From contig NZ_CAMFHX010000013.1 in the NCBI RefSeq assembly GCF_945952365.1, positions 1 to 64,000 of the forward strand: a stretch of DNA of 64,000 nt, read 5' to 3'. Under the pieces are notes generated by a model. It was not told where the DNA came from. It worked only from the letters and a program-made list of their open reading frames with translations, and did no database searches. A program made the position numbers and the translations under genes. Position 1 is the first letter of the stretch, and each line of letters begins with the position of its first letter. The DNA is from an uncultured Cetobacterium sp. Its GTDB lineage: Bacteria; Fusobacteriota; Fusobacteriia; Fusobacteriales; Fusobacteriaceae. This document shows, piece by piece, positions 18,717 through 30,349 of the stretch.

Positions 18717-19646
18717 ATGAAAGTTGTTGAAATAAAAGTTATATTTGATAGTGATAGTATCGATGATACTCAAAAAGAAGTTTGTGATATATTTTATGGA
18801 TTTGGAGCTACTGGTTTAAAAATTGATGAACCATTAAAAACTAAAAATCCTTTAGATTTTTATAAAGATGAAAAGCAATTTTTAATGGTAGATTATGCAG
18901 TTTCTGCATATTTCCCAATGAATCCTTATTCTCAAAGAAGAAATGACCTTATAAAGGCTGCTTTCGAAGAGAGATTCAATGATAGAGATGATGTAGTTTT
19001 CACTATAGATTTCTATGAGTATGATGAGGAAGATTATCAAAACAGTTGGAAAAAATACCTTTACCCTGAAAAGGTTAGTGAAAAGTTTGTTGTAAAGCCT
19101 ACTTGGAGAGAATATGAACCTGAAGAGAATGAGTTAGTTATTGAATTAGATCCTGGAAGAGCTTTTGGTACTGGGTCTCATCCTACAACATCTCTTTGCT
19201 TAAAAATAATGGAAGAAAATATAAATCCTGGAAACACTGTTATCGATGTGGGAACAGGATCAGGAATATTAATGATTGCTGCTGAAAAATTAGGAGCGAC
19301 TGATATCTATGGAACTGATATTGATGAGTTAGCTGTTGAAGCTACAAAAGAAAATTTAGAGTTAAATAAAATTTCAGAAAAAAATGCTCAAGTTTTCTTA
19401 GGAGATTTAATCTCAGTTGTTCAAGATAAACAATTTGATGTTGTTGTAGCTAATATCTTAGCTGATGTTATTTTACTTCTTTTAAAAGATATCTTTAAAG
19501 TTGTAAAAAAAGATGGTTTAATTATATTCTCTGGAATTATTGAAGATAAATTACCAGAAATAGTTAAACAAGTAGAGGAAAAAGGTCTTGAAATACTAGA
19601 AATCAAAAGAGATAAAGAGTGGAGAGCTCTTCTTATCAAAGCTTAG
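18717..19646 (+). CDS. prmA: Ribosomal protein L11 methyltransferase
   Basis: PrmA trimethylates several amino groups of ribosomal protein L11. The 309-residue protein has the N-terminal L11-recognition domain (about 1-110) and a class I SAM domain with VIDVGTGSGILMIAAEKLGA (about residues 178-197), YGTDIDELAVEA and the catalytic-site NIL motif in DVVVANILADVI. Length is typical. It lies within a tight run and is followed 11 bases later by cmk. Confidence 0.95.
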   Translation: MKVVEIKVIFDSDSIDDTQKEVCDIFYGFGATGLKIDEPLKTKNPLDFYKDEKQFLMVDYAVSAYFPMNPYSQRRNDLIKAAFEERFNDRDDVVFTIDFYEYDEEDYQNSWKKYLYPEKVSEKFVVKPTWREYEPEENELVIELDPGRAFGTGSHPTTSLCLKIMEENINPGNTVIDVGTGSGILMIAAEKLGATDIYGTDIDELAVEATKENLELNKISEKNAQVFLGDLISVVQDKQFDVVVANILADVILLLLKDIFKVVKKDGLIIFSGIIEDKLPEIVKQVEEKGLEILEIKRDKEWRALLIKA

Positions 19647-19657
19647 GGAGGATTTTT

Positions 19658-20320
19658 ATGAAGAATTATATCATTGCATTAGATGGTCCTGCTGGTAGCG
19701 GAAAAAGTACTATCGCCAAAGTAATTGCTAAAAATTTTGGTTTAACATACCTTGATACTGGAGCTATGTACAGAATGGTAGCCCTTTATATTCTTGAAAA
19801 TAATATTGATTTTCATACTCAAAGTGATGTTGAGAAAATTTTAGATAATATAAAGGTAGATATAATCGGAGATAAATTTATATTAAATAATGAAGATGTC
19901 TCTTTAAAAATTAGAACTCCTGAAGTAACTAAAATAGTTTCTCCAGTTTCAGCTATTAAAGCTGTTAGAACTAAATTAGTAGATTTACAAAGAGAGATCA
20001 GTCATGGTAAAAAAGTTATTTTAGATGGTAGAGATATTGGAACAGTTGTATTTCCAAATGCTGATTTAAAAGTGTTTCTAATAGCCTCTGCTGAAGAAAG
20101 AGCTAAAAGAAGAGTAAGAGATTACGCTTCTAGAGGAATAAATGAAGATTTTGAAACTGTTCTAAAGGATATTTTAGAAAGAGATCACACAGATTCTACA
20201 AGAAAAGAGAGTCCATTAAAAAAAGCTGATGATGCTGTTGAAGTCGATACAAGTTTCATGAATATAGAAGAGAGTGTCGCTGCTATAGCAAATCTAATCC
20301 AAACTAAAATTGGAGGATAA
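19658..20320 (+). CDS. cmk: Cytidylate kinase
   Basis: The 220-residue enzyme phosphorylates CMP and dCMP with ATP. Visible motifs are the P-loop GPAGSGKST (about residues 9-17), DTGAMYRMV, DGRDIGTVVFPNADLKVFL and RRVRDYA. I use the ATG at 19658, preceded by GGGAGG, instead of an in-frame ATG at 19619 inside prmA, because the P-loop then sits at its normal distance from the N-terminus. Two bases separate it from waaA. Confidence 0.95.
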   Translation: MKNYIIALDGPAGSGKSTIAKVIAKNFGLTYLDTGAMYRMVALYILENNIDFHTQSDVEKILDNIKVDIIGDKFILNNEDVSLKIRTPEVTKIVSPVSAIKAVRTKLVDLQREISHGKKVILDGRDIGTVVFPNADLKVFLIASAEERAKRRVRDYASRGINEDFETVLKDILERDHTDSTRKESPLKKADDAVEVDTSFMNIEESVAAIANLIQTKIGG

Positions 20321-20322
20321 TA

Positions 20323-21552
20323 ATGCTTTACAATTTAGTAAGAAGTTTTTTATATCCTTTTATACTTATTTTTTTACTTTTTAAACCCAAAAAGATGAAA
20401 TTTGTTTTTACTCGATTTTTTCAAGATATATCTATCTTGAAAAAAGGTGAACAATATATTTGGGTACATTGCTCATCTGTAGGTGAAATAAATCTTTCAG
20501 ATGCCCTTATAAAAAAGTTAAAAGAAAATTTTAAAGATAATATTTTAATTACAGTCTTTACTGATACAGGTTATGAAACTGCTTTAAATAAATATTCAAA
20601 AGATAATAGAATATCTATACTAAAGTTTCCTTTAGATGATATGTTTATTTTAAAAAAAATATTTAATTATATTAAAGTATCTAAAGTTATTTTAATTGAA
20701 ACAGAGATTTGGCCAAATTTGATAACTTTAGGAAATAAAATATCTAAAGTATATATCATTAACGGAAGAATCTCTAATAAAAGTTTTCCTAGATATAATA
20801 AAGTTAAATGGATTTTAAAACCTTTATTCTCTAAGATAAATGGATTTTCTATGCAATCAGATGAAGATAAAAAAAGAATAATATCTCTTGGAGCTGAAGC
20901 TACAAAAGTTTCAGTTTCTGGAAATTTAAAATTTGATATTTCATTTGAAGAGTTTAACTCAAGTGAGAAAACAGCATTGAAAAAGTTATTAAAAAGTAAT
21001 TCTAGAAAAATTTTTGTTGCTGGAAGTACTCGTGATGGTGAAGATTCTATTCTTATTGATATATATAAAGAACTGAAGAACACCTTACTTGTAATAGTTC
21101 CAAGACATCTAGAAAGAGTTTCAGAAATCGAAACTCTTTTAAAAGATTCAACTCTAAGTTATAAAAAATTAACTGACTTAGAAAATAACCCCTGCTCAGA
21201 AGAGTTCCAAGTATTAGTCGTTGATAAAATGGGAGTTTTAAGAAAATTCTACTCTATTGCTGATATTACATTTGTTGGTGGAACATTAGTTGATATAGGT
21301 GGCCATAGTTTATTAGAACCTCTTTTCTATGGTAAAACACCTATTTTTGGATCTTATCTCCAAAATGTAAAAGATATCTCAAGAGATATTTTAACACTTG
21401 GTATTGGATATAAAGTACATAATAAAGAGGAGTTTTTAAATGCTATTAATCTCTTAGAAACAAATCCTGTTTCTGAGGATAAAATAAAAGAGTTTTTCAA
21501 AAGTAATAAAAATGCTGCTGAAAAAACGATTAAATTTATGGAGGAAGAATGA
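20323..21552 (+). CDS. waaA: 3-deoxy-D-manno-octulosonic acid (Kdo) transferase
   Basis: WaaA adds Kdo from CMP-Kdo to the lipid A precursor at the inner membrane, a sign of an LPS-bearing diderm. The 409-residue protein has an N-terminal membrane anchor (about 5-20) and a GT-B fold. Recognisable segments are WVHCSSVGEINL with the catalytic Glu, ETEIWPNLI, AGSTRDGED and TFVGGTLVDIGGHSLLEP. CMP produced in this pathway is recycled by Cmk, encoded just upstream. It overlaps trmB by four bases. Confidence 0.94.
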   Translation: MLYNLVRSFLYPFILIFLLFKPKKMKFVFTRFFQDISILKKGEQYIWVHCSSVGEINLSDALIKKLKENFKDNILITVFTDTGYETALNKYSKDNRISILKFPLDDMFILKKIFNYIKVSKVILIETEIWPNLITLGNKISKVYIINGRISNKSFPRYNKVKWILKPLFSKINGFSMQSDEDKKRIISLGAEATKVSVSGNLKFDISFEEFNSSEKTALKKLLKSNSRKIFVAGSTRDGEDSILIDIYKELKNTLLVIVPRHLERVSEIETLLKDSTLSYKKLTDLENNPCSEEFQVLVVDKMGVLRKFYSIADITFVGGTLVDIGGHSLLEPLFYGKTPIFGSYLQNVKDISRDILTLGIGYKVHNKEEFLNAINLLETNPVSEDKIKEFFKSNKNAAEKTIKFMEEE

Positions 21553-22250
21553 AAGAAAGATTAGAAGATACTCTATGGAGACACTTCTTCACAAATCCAA
21601 GAATTAACTATAACCCTTATATGGTTAAGTTAGTAGAATACCCTAATCACATTATCTACGATAGTGAAATTATGGATTCTTACAGAGATAATTGGAACCA
21701 AAAAGCTTTTGGAAACAATAACCCTGTATATCTAGAAATTGGATCTGGAAGTGGAAATTTTGCTGTTGGAATGGCTGCTAAATATCCTGAGAGAAACCAC
21801 TTAGCTCTTGAAATAAGATTTAAAAGATTAGTTTTATCTGCTACTAAAGCTGTTAAAAGAAATCTTAACAATGTTGTTTTCTTAAGAAGACGTGGTGAAG
21901 ACATTACAAAGTTTATCGGTAAAGGAGAGATTGAAGGTTTATACATCAATTTCCCAGATCCTTGGGAAGGAAATGAAAAAAATAGAATCCTTCAACCTAG
22001 ATTATTTGAACTTCTTGATGTAATCATGAAAGTTGAAGGAACTTTATTCTTTAAAACAGATCACGACCAATATTACGCTGACGTTTTAGAATTTGCTAAA
22101 GAATTAGAAAATTACGAGGTTGTATATCATACAGCTGACTTACATAATAGTCCTAAAGCTGCTGATAATATTAGAACAGAGTTTGAAGATTTATTTATAT
22201 GTAAACATAATAAAAATATCAACTATATTGAAATAAAAAAAATCAAATAA
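21549..22250 (+). CDS. trmB: tRNA (guanine-46 N7)-methyltransferase
   Basis: TrmB forms m7G46 in the variable loop of tRNAs. The 233-residue protein shows the SAM motif YLEIGSGSGNFAVGMA (about residues 59-74), LALEIRFKRL, the PDPW substrate motif in INFPDPWEGNEKNR, FFKTDHDQYYADV and the closing TEFEDLF. After PDPW most bacterial proteins have a Lys/Arg-His rich run, whereas this one has EGNEKNR. The start overlaps the waaA stop (ATGA). Confidence 0.93.
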   Translation: MKERLEDTLWRHFFTNPRINYNPYMVKLVEYPNHIIYDSEIMDSYRDNWNQKAFGNNNPVYLEIGSGSGNFAVGMAAKYPERNHLALEIRFKRLVLSATKAVKRNLNNVVFLRRRGEDITKFIGKGEIEGLYINFPDPWEGNEKNRILQPRLFELLDVIMKVEGTLFFKTDHDQYYADVLEFAKELENYEVVYHTADLHNSPKAADNIRTEFEDLFICKHNKNINYIEIKKIK

Positions 22251-22274
22251 CGAATAATACATGGAGGTATTTAA

Positions 22275-23555
<1,281 letters not shown>

Positions 23556-23563
23556 TAAAAAAT

Positions 23564-23591
23564 GTAATCCCCTAGGTAACTAGGGGATTAC
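23564..23591. terminator. Strong hairpin between purA and ansA
   Basis: A perfect 12-bp stem (23564-23575 with 23580-23591) and GTAA loop follow purA. On the plus strand it is followed only by GTTTAGG, not a T-run, so termination may be partial. On the minus strand it has a T-rich tail. It may act as an attenuator or mRNA 3'-end stabiliser. Confidence 0.5.
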
Positions 23592-23607
23592 GTTTAGGAG
23601 GAGTTAA

Positions 23608-24639
23608 ATGTTAGAAAAAATTCTTATTATAAACACTGGGGGTACCATTGGTATGGTTAATAGTGAGGAAAATAATCCTAACAGCCCTTTAAGACCAGCA
23701 AAAAACTGGTTTGAAGTTGCTAGAAACCATCCTTTATTAGAAAATTTTCCAGCTGACTATTGTCAAATTCCAACTCTAATTGATTCATCAGATATGAATC
23801 CTGAAATCTGGATTGATATCGTAAAAATTATTGAGCAGAATTACTACTCTTATAGAGGATTTGTAATTTTACATGGAACTGACACTATGGCATTCACAGC
23901 TTCAGCTTTATCTTTTATGCTTAAAAATTTAGATAAACCTGTTGTACTTACTGGGTCTCAAGTACCATTAGTTACACCTAGAAGTGATGCTCTTCAAAAT
24001 TTAATCACATCTATTCAAATAGCTGGAAATAGAATCTATGGTGTTAAAAGTATTCCAGAGGTAACTATCTGTTTTAGAGATGAACTTTTAAGAGGAAATC
24101 GTGCTAGAAAAATTGATGCTACTAATTATTTTGGATTTGCTTCACCTAACTATAGACCTTTAGGAGAGATTGGGTGTGAAATAAAAGTTACTGATAAAAG
24201 GGTTTTAGATATGCCTACAAAAGAGTTTTATATTGATCCATTTATAAATAACAATGTTCTTATAGTTGAAATATTCCCTGGAATGAACCCTCTTTATATT
24301 AAAACTCTTGTTGAGGCTCATCCTGAAATCAAAGGGGTTATTTTAAAAACTTATGGAAATGGAAACGCTCCAACATCTGAATCATTTGTAACAGCTTTAG
24401 AGGCTATCATAAACTCTGGTGTTGTCGTTGTAAATATAAGTCAATGTGCTACAGGAGCTGTTAAAATGGGACTTTATGAAGCTAGTAGTGCACTAAAAAG
24501 AATTGGAGTTATCAGCGGTGGGGATATGACTCCTGAAGCTGCTATAACAAAACTTATGTATCTTTTAGGAAAAAATCTTTCTACTGAGGATATAAAATTA
24601 TATATGGAAACTGATTTATGCGGTGAAATAACTGTTTGA
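23608..24639 (+). CDS. ansA: Type I (cytoplasmic) L-asparaginase
   Basis: The enzyme hydrolyses L-asparagine to aspartate and ammonia. The 343-residue protein has NTGGTIGMV with the nucleophilic Thr (T13) and LHGTDTMAFTASAL with T91 and D92 of the second catalytic triad. No signal peptide is present, and the length fits the cytoplasmic type I group. The aspartate it makes is a substrate for PurA encoded upstream, though the link may be chance. A small gene starts nine bases after its stop. Confidence 0.92.
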   Translation: MLEKILIINTGGTIGMVNSEENNPNSPLRPAKNWFEVARNHPLLENFPADYCQIPTLIDSSDMNPEIWIDIVKIIEQNYYSYRGFVILHGTDTMAFTASALSFMLKNLDKPVVLTGSQVPLVTPRSDALQNLITSIQIAGNRIYGVKSIPEVTICFRDELLRGNRARKIDATNYFGFASPNYRPLGEIGCEIKVTDKRVLDMPTKEFYIDPFINNNVLIVEIFPGMNPLYIKTLVEAHPEIKGVILKTYGNGNAPTSESFVTALEAIINSGVVVVNISQCATGAVKMGLYEASSALKRIGVISGGDMTPEAAITKLMYLLGKNLSTEDIKLYMETDLCGEITV

Positions 24640-24648
24640 AGGAGTGCT

Positions 24649-24861
24649 ATGAACAAAGAGCTTTGGAAAAATAATAAAAATGGAAAGCTTTATGAAGTTT
24701 TAAATTATAATGTCATGAATTGTACTAATGAGCAAGATGGACAAAATATGTATCTTTATAGAGTTTTTTCTGAAAAAGTTTTAGATTCAAATGGAGATGA
24801 GATGTTTTTTGTTAGATCTGAAAATGAATTTAAACTTAAATTTACAAAAGAAAATATTTAA
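24649..24861 (+). CDS. Small protein resembling DUF1653
   Basis: The 70-residue protein has the outline of a DUF1653 domain (GKLYEVLN, then YRVF, then FFVRSENEFKLKF), a small beta-barrel family of unknown function. The match is by eye and loose. GGAGTG precedes its ATG, it lies nine bases from ansA and it ends in a strong terminator, which supports it being a real gene. Confidence 0.55.
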   Translation: MNKELWKNNKNGKLYEVLNYNVMNCTNEQDGQNMYLYRVFSEKVLDSNGDEMFFVRSENEFKLKFTKENI

Positions 24862-24882
24862 TTTAGATTTATATACTGTAAT

Positions 24883-24909
24883 AAAAAACGGGTCGAAAGA
24901 CCCGATTTT

Positions 24910-24911
<2 letters not shown>
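24883..24911. terminator. Bidirectional terminator between the ansA run and tgt
   Basis: CGGGTC (24889-24894), a GAAA tetraloop and GACCCG (24899-24904) are flanked by six A to the left and six T to the right. It serves both the plus-strand run and the convergent tgt gene. Confidence 0.9.
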
Positions 24912-26085
<1,174 letters not shown>

Positions 26086-28266
26086 CTATCTATCTACTGA
26101 TATAACATCTTTTATTTTTAAAAGATGATTAACTAACTGTTTGTATTCATCTTTATTATTTAGTTCAACTGTTGCTTTGATAATAGCTATTGTATCTAAT
26201 CCCTTTTTTATATTATGAGAGTTTAGTGACAATACATTTATCTTATGATTTGAGATTGTTGTAACTACATCCATTAAAATACTCTGTCTATCAAAAGCTC
26301 TAATAGTAAATACAAATGTATACTTACTTTTTTTAGATGGAGTATTTAATAGTTTCTCATCCCAATGAACATCTATAACTCTAGCTGGATCATGATTTAC
26401 CATTGATATATAGTTTGGACAATCTTTTCTATGGATTGCTATTCCTGTCAATTTTGTAACATATCCACTTATATCATCTCCTGGTAGTGGAGTACAGCAT
26501 CTTGCAAATCTTATCAATGTATTTTCTGTTCCATCTATCACAATTCCTTGATCATCTTTTTTAGCTGATTTTTTCTTAGTTGGTTCTTTTATAAAATCTT
26601 CTACGGTTGTCTCTTCGTAAGCTTTATGTTTTTCTTGCTCTATTTTTAGTTTGGCTATAATTACATCAACCTTACTCTTAGTTTCACCCATGTGGAAATA
26701 GAAATCATTTAATGTTGGCATATTATGTTTTTCTAAATGCTTCTTTAAAACAGCGCCCTCTTCAAACTCTTTTAAAGTTACTCCTAGTTTTAGAAGCTCC
26801 TTCTCTATTAACTCTTTACCTAATTTTATATTTTCATCTAACTTTTGATCTTTTAGCCATTTTTTTATTTTACTTTTTGCACTTTGAGTTGCAACAATAT
26901 CTAACCAATCATTTCCTGGTCCTTTTGCAGTCTTTGAAGTTATTACTTCAACTCTGTCACCATTATTTAATTTATAATCTAATGGAACAATTCTTCCGTT
27001 TACTTTTGCTCCAATACATTTAATTCCAATCTCTGTATGAATATTAAAAGCAAAATCTATAGGTGTTGCACCCTGAGCTAACTCTACAACATCACCTTTA
27101 GGAGAGAATACAAACACTGTTTCTTTTACAATATCTCCTGTAACCTCTCTTATAAACTCCTCAGTATTTTCAGCACCTTGATTTAGCTCAACTATATTTC
27201 TTAACCAACCATAAACTTGATCTTTTTTACTTATTTTTTTATTCTCTTTATAACTCCAATGAGCTGCAACTCCCTCTTCTGCTACTCTATCCATACCCTC
27301 TGTTCTAATCTGAATTTCAACAAATTTTCCTAAAGGTCCAACTATGGTTGTATGAATAGATTGGTAGTTATTAGATTTTGGAACTGCTATATAATCTTTA
27401 AATCTTCCTGGGACAGGTCTATAATTACTATGAATTACCCCTAAAGTGTTATAACACTCTGCTTCACTATCTAAGATTATTCTTATTCCTATTAAATCAT
27501 ATATTCCATCAAAGTCTTTTCCTTTTTCAAACATCTTTTTATAGATACTATAGAAATGTTTAAATCTTCCTCTAACTTTACCGTAAATTTGAACTTCATT
27601 TAAAAGACGAGTTATATTATTTACCATCTCTTCTAAATATTTTTTTCTCTCATCTTTTTTCTCATCAATTAAAGCTTTTATATCTTTATATTTTTCAGGT
27701 TCTAAATAATATAAAGACATATCTTCTAACTCCCACTTTATCTTTGCTATTCCTAGTCTATGAGCTAAAGGAGCATATATTGAAAGTGTTTCGTGAGCTA
27801 TTCTTTTTTGTTTTTCTGGTGGCATAAACTTTAAAGTTCTCATATTATGAAGTCTATCCGCTAATTTTATAATAATAACTCTGACATCTTTAGCCATAGC
27901 TATTATCATTTTTCTTATATTTTCATCCTGTTTTTTAGTTCCATTTGGTAAATGATCTAGTTTTGTAACTCCGTCTACAAGGTGAGCAACTTCGTCACCG
28001 AAGTTATATTTTATATCTGCTATCGTTATTAGAGTATCTTCCACTATATCGTGAAGTATTCCTGCTATTATTCCCTCTGTATCCATTTTCATATCTATCA
28101 ATATTTTAGTTACTTCTACAGGATGTATTATATAGCTGTCACCTGATTTTCTGTATTGTCCTATATGGCATTCCTCTGCAAAAAAGAAAGCCATTTTGAT
28201 CTTCTCTCTGTCTACTTTTAAATTATGCTTATCTATTTCACTTTCTATCTCTTGCCAATATTTCAT
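26086..28266 (-). CDS. relA: Bifunctional (p)ppGpp synthetase/hydrolase, RelA/SpoT family
   Basis: This 726-residue Rel protein makes and degrades the alarmone (p)ppGpp. The N-terminal hydrolase HD domain is intact (HPVEVTKIL, GILHDIVEDT, KLADRLHNMRTL), so it should be bifunctional. The synthetase domain shows YGKVRGRFKHFYSIYKKM, DLIGIRII and NNYQSIHTTIVGPLGKFVEI. A TGS domain (about 385-445) and a C-terminal ACT domain (about 650-726) follow. Start 28266 (AGAGGTG upstream) is chosen over an in-frame ATG at 28326. It lies after apt, separated by a hairpin. Confidence 0.95.
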   Translation of the reverse strand: MKYWQEIESEIDKHNLKVDREKIKMAFFFAEECHIGQYRKSGDSYIIHPVEVTKILIDMKMDTEGIIAGILHDIVEDTLITIADIKYNFGDEVAHLVDGVTKLDHLPNGTKKQDENIRKMIIAMAKDVRVIIIKLADRLHNMRTLKFMPPEKQKRIAHETLSIYAPLAHRLGIAKIKWELEDMSLYYLEPEKYKDIKALIDEKKDERKKYLEEMVNNITRLLNEVQIYGKVRGRFKHFYSIYKKMFEKGKDFDGIYDLIGIRIILDSEAECYNTLGVIHSNYRPVPGRFKDYIAVPKSNNYQSIHTTIVGPLGKFVEIQIRTEGMDRVAEEGVAAHWSYKENKKISKKDQVYGWLRNIVELNQGAENTEEFIREVTGDIVKETVFVFSPKGDVVELAQGATPIDFAFNIHTEIGIKCIGAKVNGRIVPLDYKLNNGDRVEVITSKTAKGPGNDWLDIVATQSAKSKIKKWLKDQKLDENIKLGKELIEKELLKLGVTLKEFEEGAVLKKHLEKHNMPTLNDFYFHMGETKSKVDVIIAKLKIEQEKHKAYEETTVEDFIKEPTKKKSAKKDDQGIVIDGTENTLIRFARCCTPLPGDDISGYVTKLTGIAIHRKDCPNYISMVNHDPARVIDVHWDEKLLNTPSKKSKYTFVFTIRAFDRQSILMDVVTTISNHKINVLSLNSHNIKKGLDTIAIIKATVELNNKDEYKQLVNHLLKIKDVISVDR

Positions 28267-28300
28267 AATACACCTCTTTCTAATAAGATTATACAAATAA

Positions 28301-28322
28301 GGCGACACAACTTTGTGCCGCC
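28301..28322 (-). terminator. Hairpin between apt and relA
   Basis: GGCGACACAA (28301-28310) pairs with TTGTGCCGCC (28313-28322) with one mismatch. On the minus strand it is followed by TTATTTG, then TATAAT (28288-28293). It may partly terminate apt transcripts or act as a processing or attenuation site before relA. Confidence 0.5.
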
Positions 28323-28332
28323 TCAAAAGTTA

Positions 28333-28845
28333 TTAATACTTCATTAAAGTTAATACTGGATATCCTTCTAATTTCTCTTTACCATTTAAATCTTCTAGTT
28401 CAATTAAGAATGCTAATCCTGCAACTACTCCACCTAATTCTTCAATTAACTTTACTGTAGCTTCTATTGTTCCACCAGTTGCTAATAAATCGTCAACGAT
28501 TAATACTCTTTGCCCTGGCTTTACTGAATCTTTATGCATACATAATACATTTGAACCGTACTCTAAATCGTAAGCGTATTCAATAACTTCTCTTGGTAAC
28601 TTTCCTGGCTTTCTAACTGGAGCAAATCCAACACCTAAAGCGTATGATACTGGACATCCAAATATAAATCCTCTTGCTTCTGGTCCTACTACTAAATCTA
28701 TGTTGTGATCTTTTGCGAACTCTACAACTTTATCTGTTGCAAATTTATAAGCTTCACCATTTCCCATTAGAGGAGTGATATCTCTAAACTTTATTCCTGG
28801 TTTTGGATAATCCTCAACTAATGCTACATATTTTTTTAAATCCAT
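28333..28845 (-). CDS. apt: Adenine phosphoribosyltransferase
   Basis: Apt salvages adenine to AMP using PRPP. The 170-residue protein has the N-terminal [14 protein letters not shown] segment, [12 protein letters not shown], and the PRPP-binding motif [16 protein letters not shown] (about residues 114-129). Size is normal for the bacterial enzyme. An AGGAGG site lies before the ATG and a good promoter further upstream. It leads an apt-relA-tgt run; apt beside relA is common in many bacteria. Confidence 0.96.
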   Translation of the reverse strand: MDLKKYVALVEDYPKPGIKFRDITPLMGNGEAYKFATDKVVEFAKDHNIDLVVGPEARGFIFGCPVSYALGVGFAPVRKPGKLPREVIEYAYDLEYGSNVLCMHKDSVKPGQRVLIVDDLLATGGTIEATVKLIEELGGVVAGLAFLIELEDLNGKEKLEGYPVLTLMKY

Positions 28846-28883
28846 TTAAATCCTCCTAAATATTACTCTTTTAAAAGTTTATT

Positions 28884-28912
28884 TCTATATAATTATCTAT
28901 ATCAACTGTCAA
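28884..28912 (-). promoter_or_regulatory. Promoter of apt-relA-tgt
   Basis: On the minus strand a perfect TTGACA (28907-28912) is followed after 17 bases by TATAGA (28884-28889). The -35 box overlaps the end of the upstream lipoprotein gene. Confidence 0.7.
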
Positions 28913-29687
28913 TTAAATTTAAAGCTTTCTCTACTTTTTCTTTATCTCCATTTTTATAGTATAATTTAATTAATTTATTAACTATATCTTTATCCACTTT
29001 GTTATACGTTAAATAATTTTTTAAAGCCCTTTCTGATAACTCATCTTTTTTTAAAGATAAACTATAGAAATCCGACAATTTTATAGTATTTTTTTTATTT
29101 TTTTTAACTCTATCTTCTATTTTCAAAAAAATATCATTATTAAAAGTTTCTACTCTTTCTAAATTATTAAGATATGAATTAAAAAATAAATCATTATTAA
29201 AAATATTTTGATCTTCAACATATCCATAATAATTTAAAGAATTTAAGTAATTTCCATTTAGAAATTCAACATACCCTAAAATAAAATAATCCTGATCTTC
29301 TCTGAAATCTAAAGGAACTTTTTTTAAATATTCTAAACTTTTTTTATAATTCTTTTTTTCAAAATTCAAATACCCTAAATTTTTTAAAATCAGATTATCT
29401 TTCGGATTTAAATTTAAGGCTTTAAGTAAATCTTTTTCTGCTTGAAGTTTGTTTCCAAGTTGACCTTCTATAATAGCTTTCTCTCTTAATGCTTCTGAGT
29501 TTTTACTATTAATCTTTAAAATTTCATCATAAGTTGACAGTGCTTCACTTTTTTTTCCTAAAGAATATAAATTAGCGCCTTTAAGTAATAAATATTTTTC
29601 ATCCTTTGTTTCAAGATTTTTATTATCTACTATTTTTTTATTGCTACACCCAATGAATATAAAAACTAAAAAAAGATATTTATACAT
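28902..29687 (-). CDS. TPR-repeat lipoprotein
   Basis: The 261-residue protein has a short lipoprotein signal peptide with lipobox FIGC (Cys14). TPR units are visible from about residue 30, for instance LLKGANLYSLGKKSEALSTY, ALREKAIIEGQLGNKLQAEK and ILKNLGYLNFEKKNYKKSLE; the C-terminal part is Lys/Asn-rich and helical. It probably faces the periplasm as an assembly scaffold; partner unknown. Its start directly abuts the stop of the DUF502 gene, so it is coupled to it. Confidence 0.75.
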   Translation of the reverse strand: MYKYLFLVFIFIGCSNKKIVDNKNLETKDEKYLLLKGANLYSLGKKSEALSTYDEILKINSKNSEALREKAIIEGQLGNKLQAEKDLLKALNLNPKDNLILKNLGYLNFEKKNYKKSLEYLKKVPLDFREDQDYFILGYVEFLNGNYLNSLNYYGYVEDQNIFNNDLFFNSYLNNLERVETFNNDIFLKIEDRVKKNKKNTIKLSDFYSLSLKKDELSERALKNYLTYNKVDKDIVNKLIKLYYKNGDKEKVEKALNLIDS

Positions 29688-30347
29688 CTAGTTCTCCTTT
29701 TTATTGTTTGGTGGTAATATTACTCCTCCTGAAATTATAAGCTTTATTGCATCATCTACTTTTATATCTAAAATTCTCACTTCAGATTTTTTTAATATTA
29801 TAAACATCCCTGATGTAGGATTTGGAGAAGTTGGTAAAAATACATTGCACATCTCCTCTTGTGTTACCTCTTCAGCTAAATGATTGCTATTAGAAGTCAT
29901 AAAGCCTATACTATAGATTCCTTTTCTAGGATATTCAAACATAACTACTTTCTGATAAGATTTTTGTCTATCTGCTGCAAATAAAGATATTATTTGTGTA
30001 ATTGTACTATATATCTGACTAAATAATGGAATTTTTACTAATAGATTGTTTAGAAAAGACCCTATTTTTTTAAACAGAAATACTCTCATTGCAGTTCCAA
30101 TTATTATCAAAGTTAAAATAACCGTTATAAAAGATAATACATTTATTAATATCTGAGTATACAGATGTAAATCCTGTTCTTTTCCTAAACCTGCATGTAT
30201 TACTAAACTTCTTATTGCTACAGTAACAAAAGAATCCTGTAATAATCCTAAGAATATTTGAAATATCCAGTTAAATATATAAACTGTGATAACTATCGGC
30301 AATATCGCAATTAATCCGCTATAAAAACTGGCCTTTACTCTTTTCAT
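29688..30347 (-). CDS. DUF502 family membrane protein
   Basis: The 219-residue protein has two transmembrane helices, about residues 8-32 and 68-92, and a C-terminal soluble domain with the DUF502 pattern (FEYPRKGIYSIGFMT, then VFLPTSPNPTSGMFIIL). The family is widespread; its function is not established. It lies two bases after the CorC-like gene and abuts the lipoprotein gene, making a three-gene envelope unit. Confidence 0.85.
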   Translation of the reverse strand: MKRVKASFYSGLIAILPIVITVYIFNWIFQIFLGLLQDSFVTVAIRSLVIHAGLGKEQDLHLYTQILINVLSFITVILTLIIIGTAMRVFLFKKIGSFLNNLLVKIPLFSQIYSTITQIISLFAADRQKSYQKVVMFEYPRKGIYSIGFMTSNSNHLAEEVTQEEMCNVFLPTSPNPTSGMFIILKKSEVRILDIKVDDAIKLIISGGVILPPNNKKEN

Positions 30348-30349
30348 TA

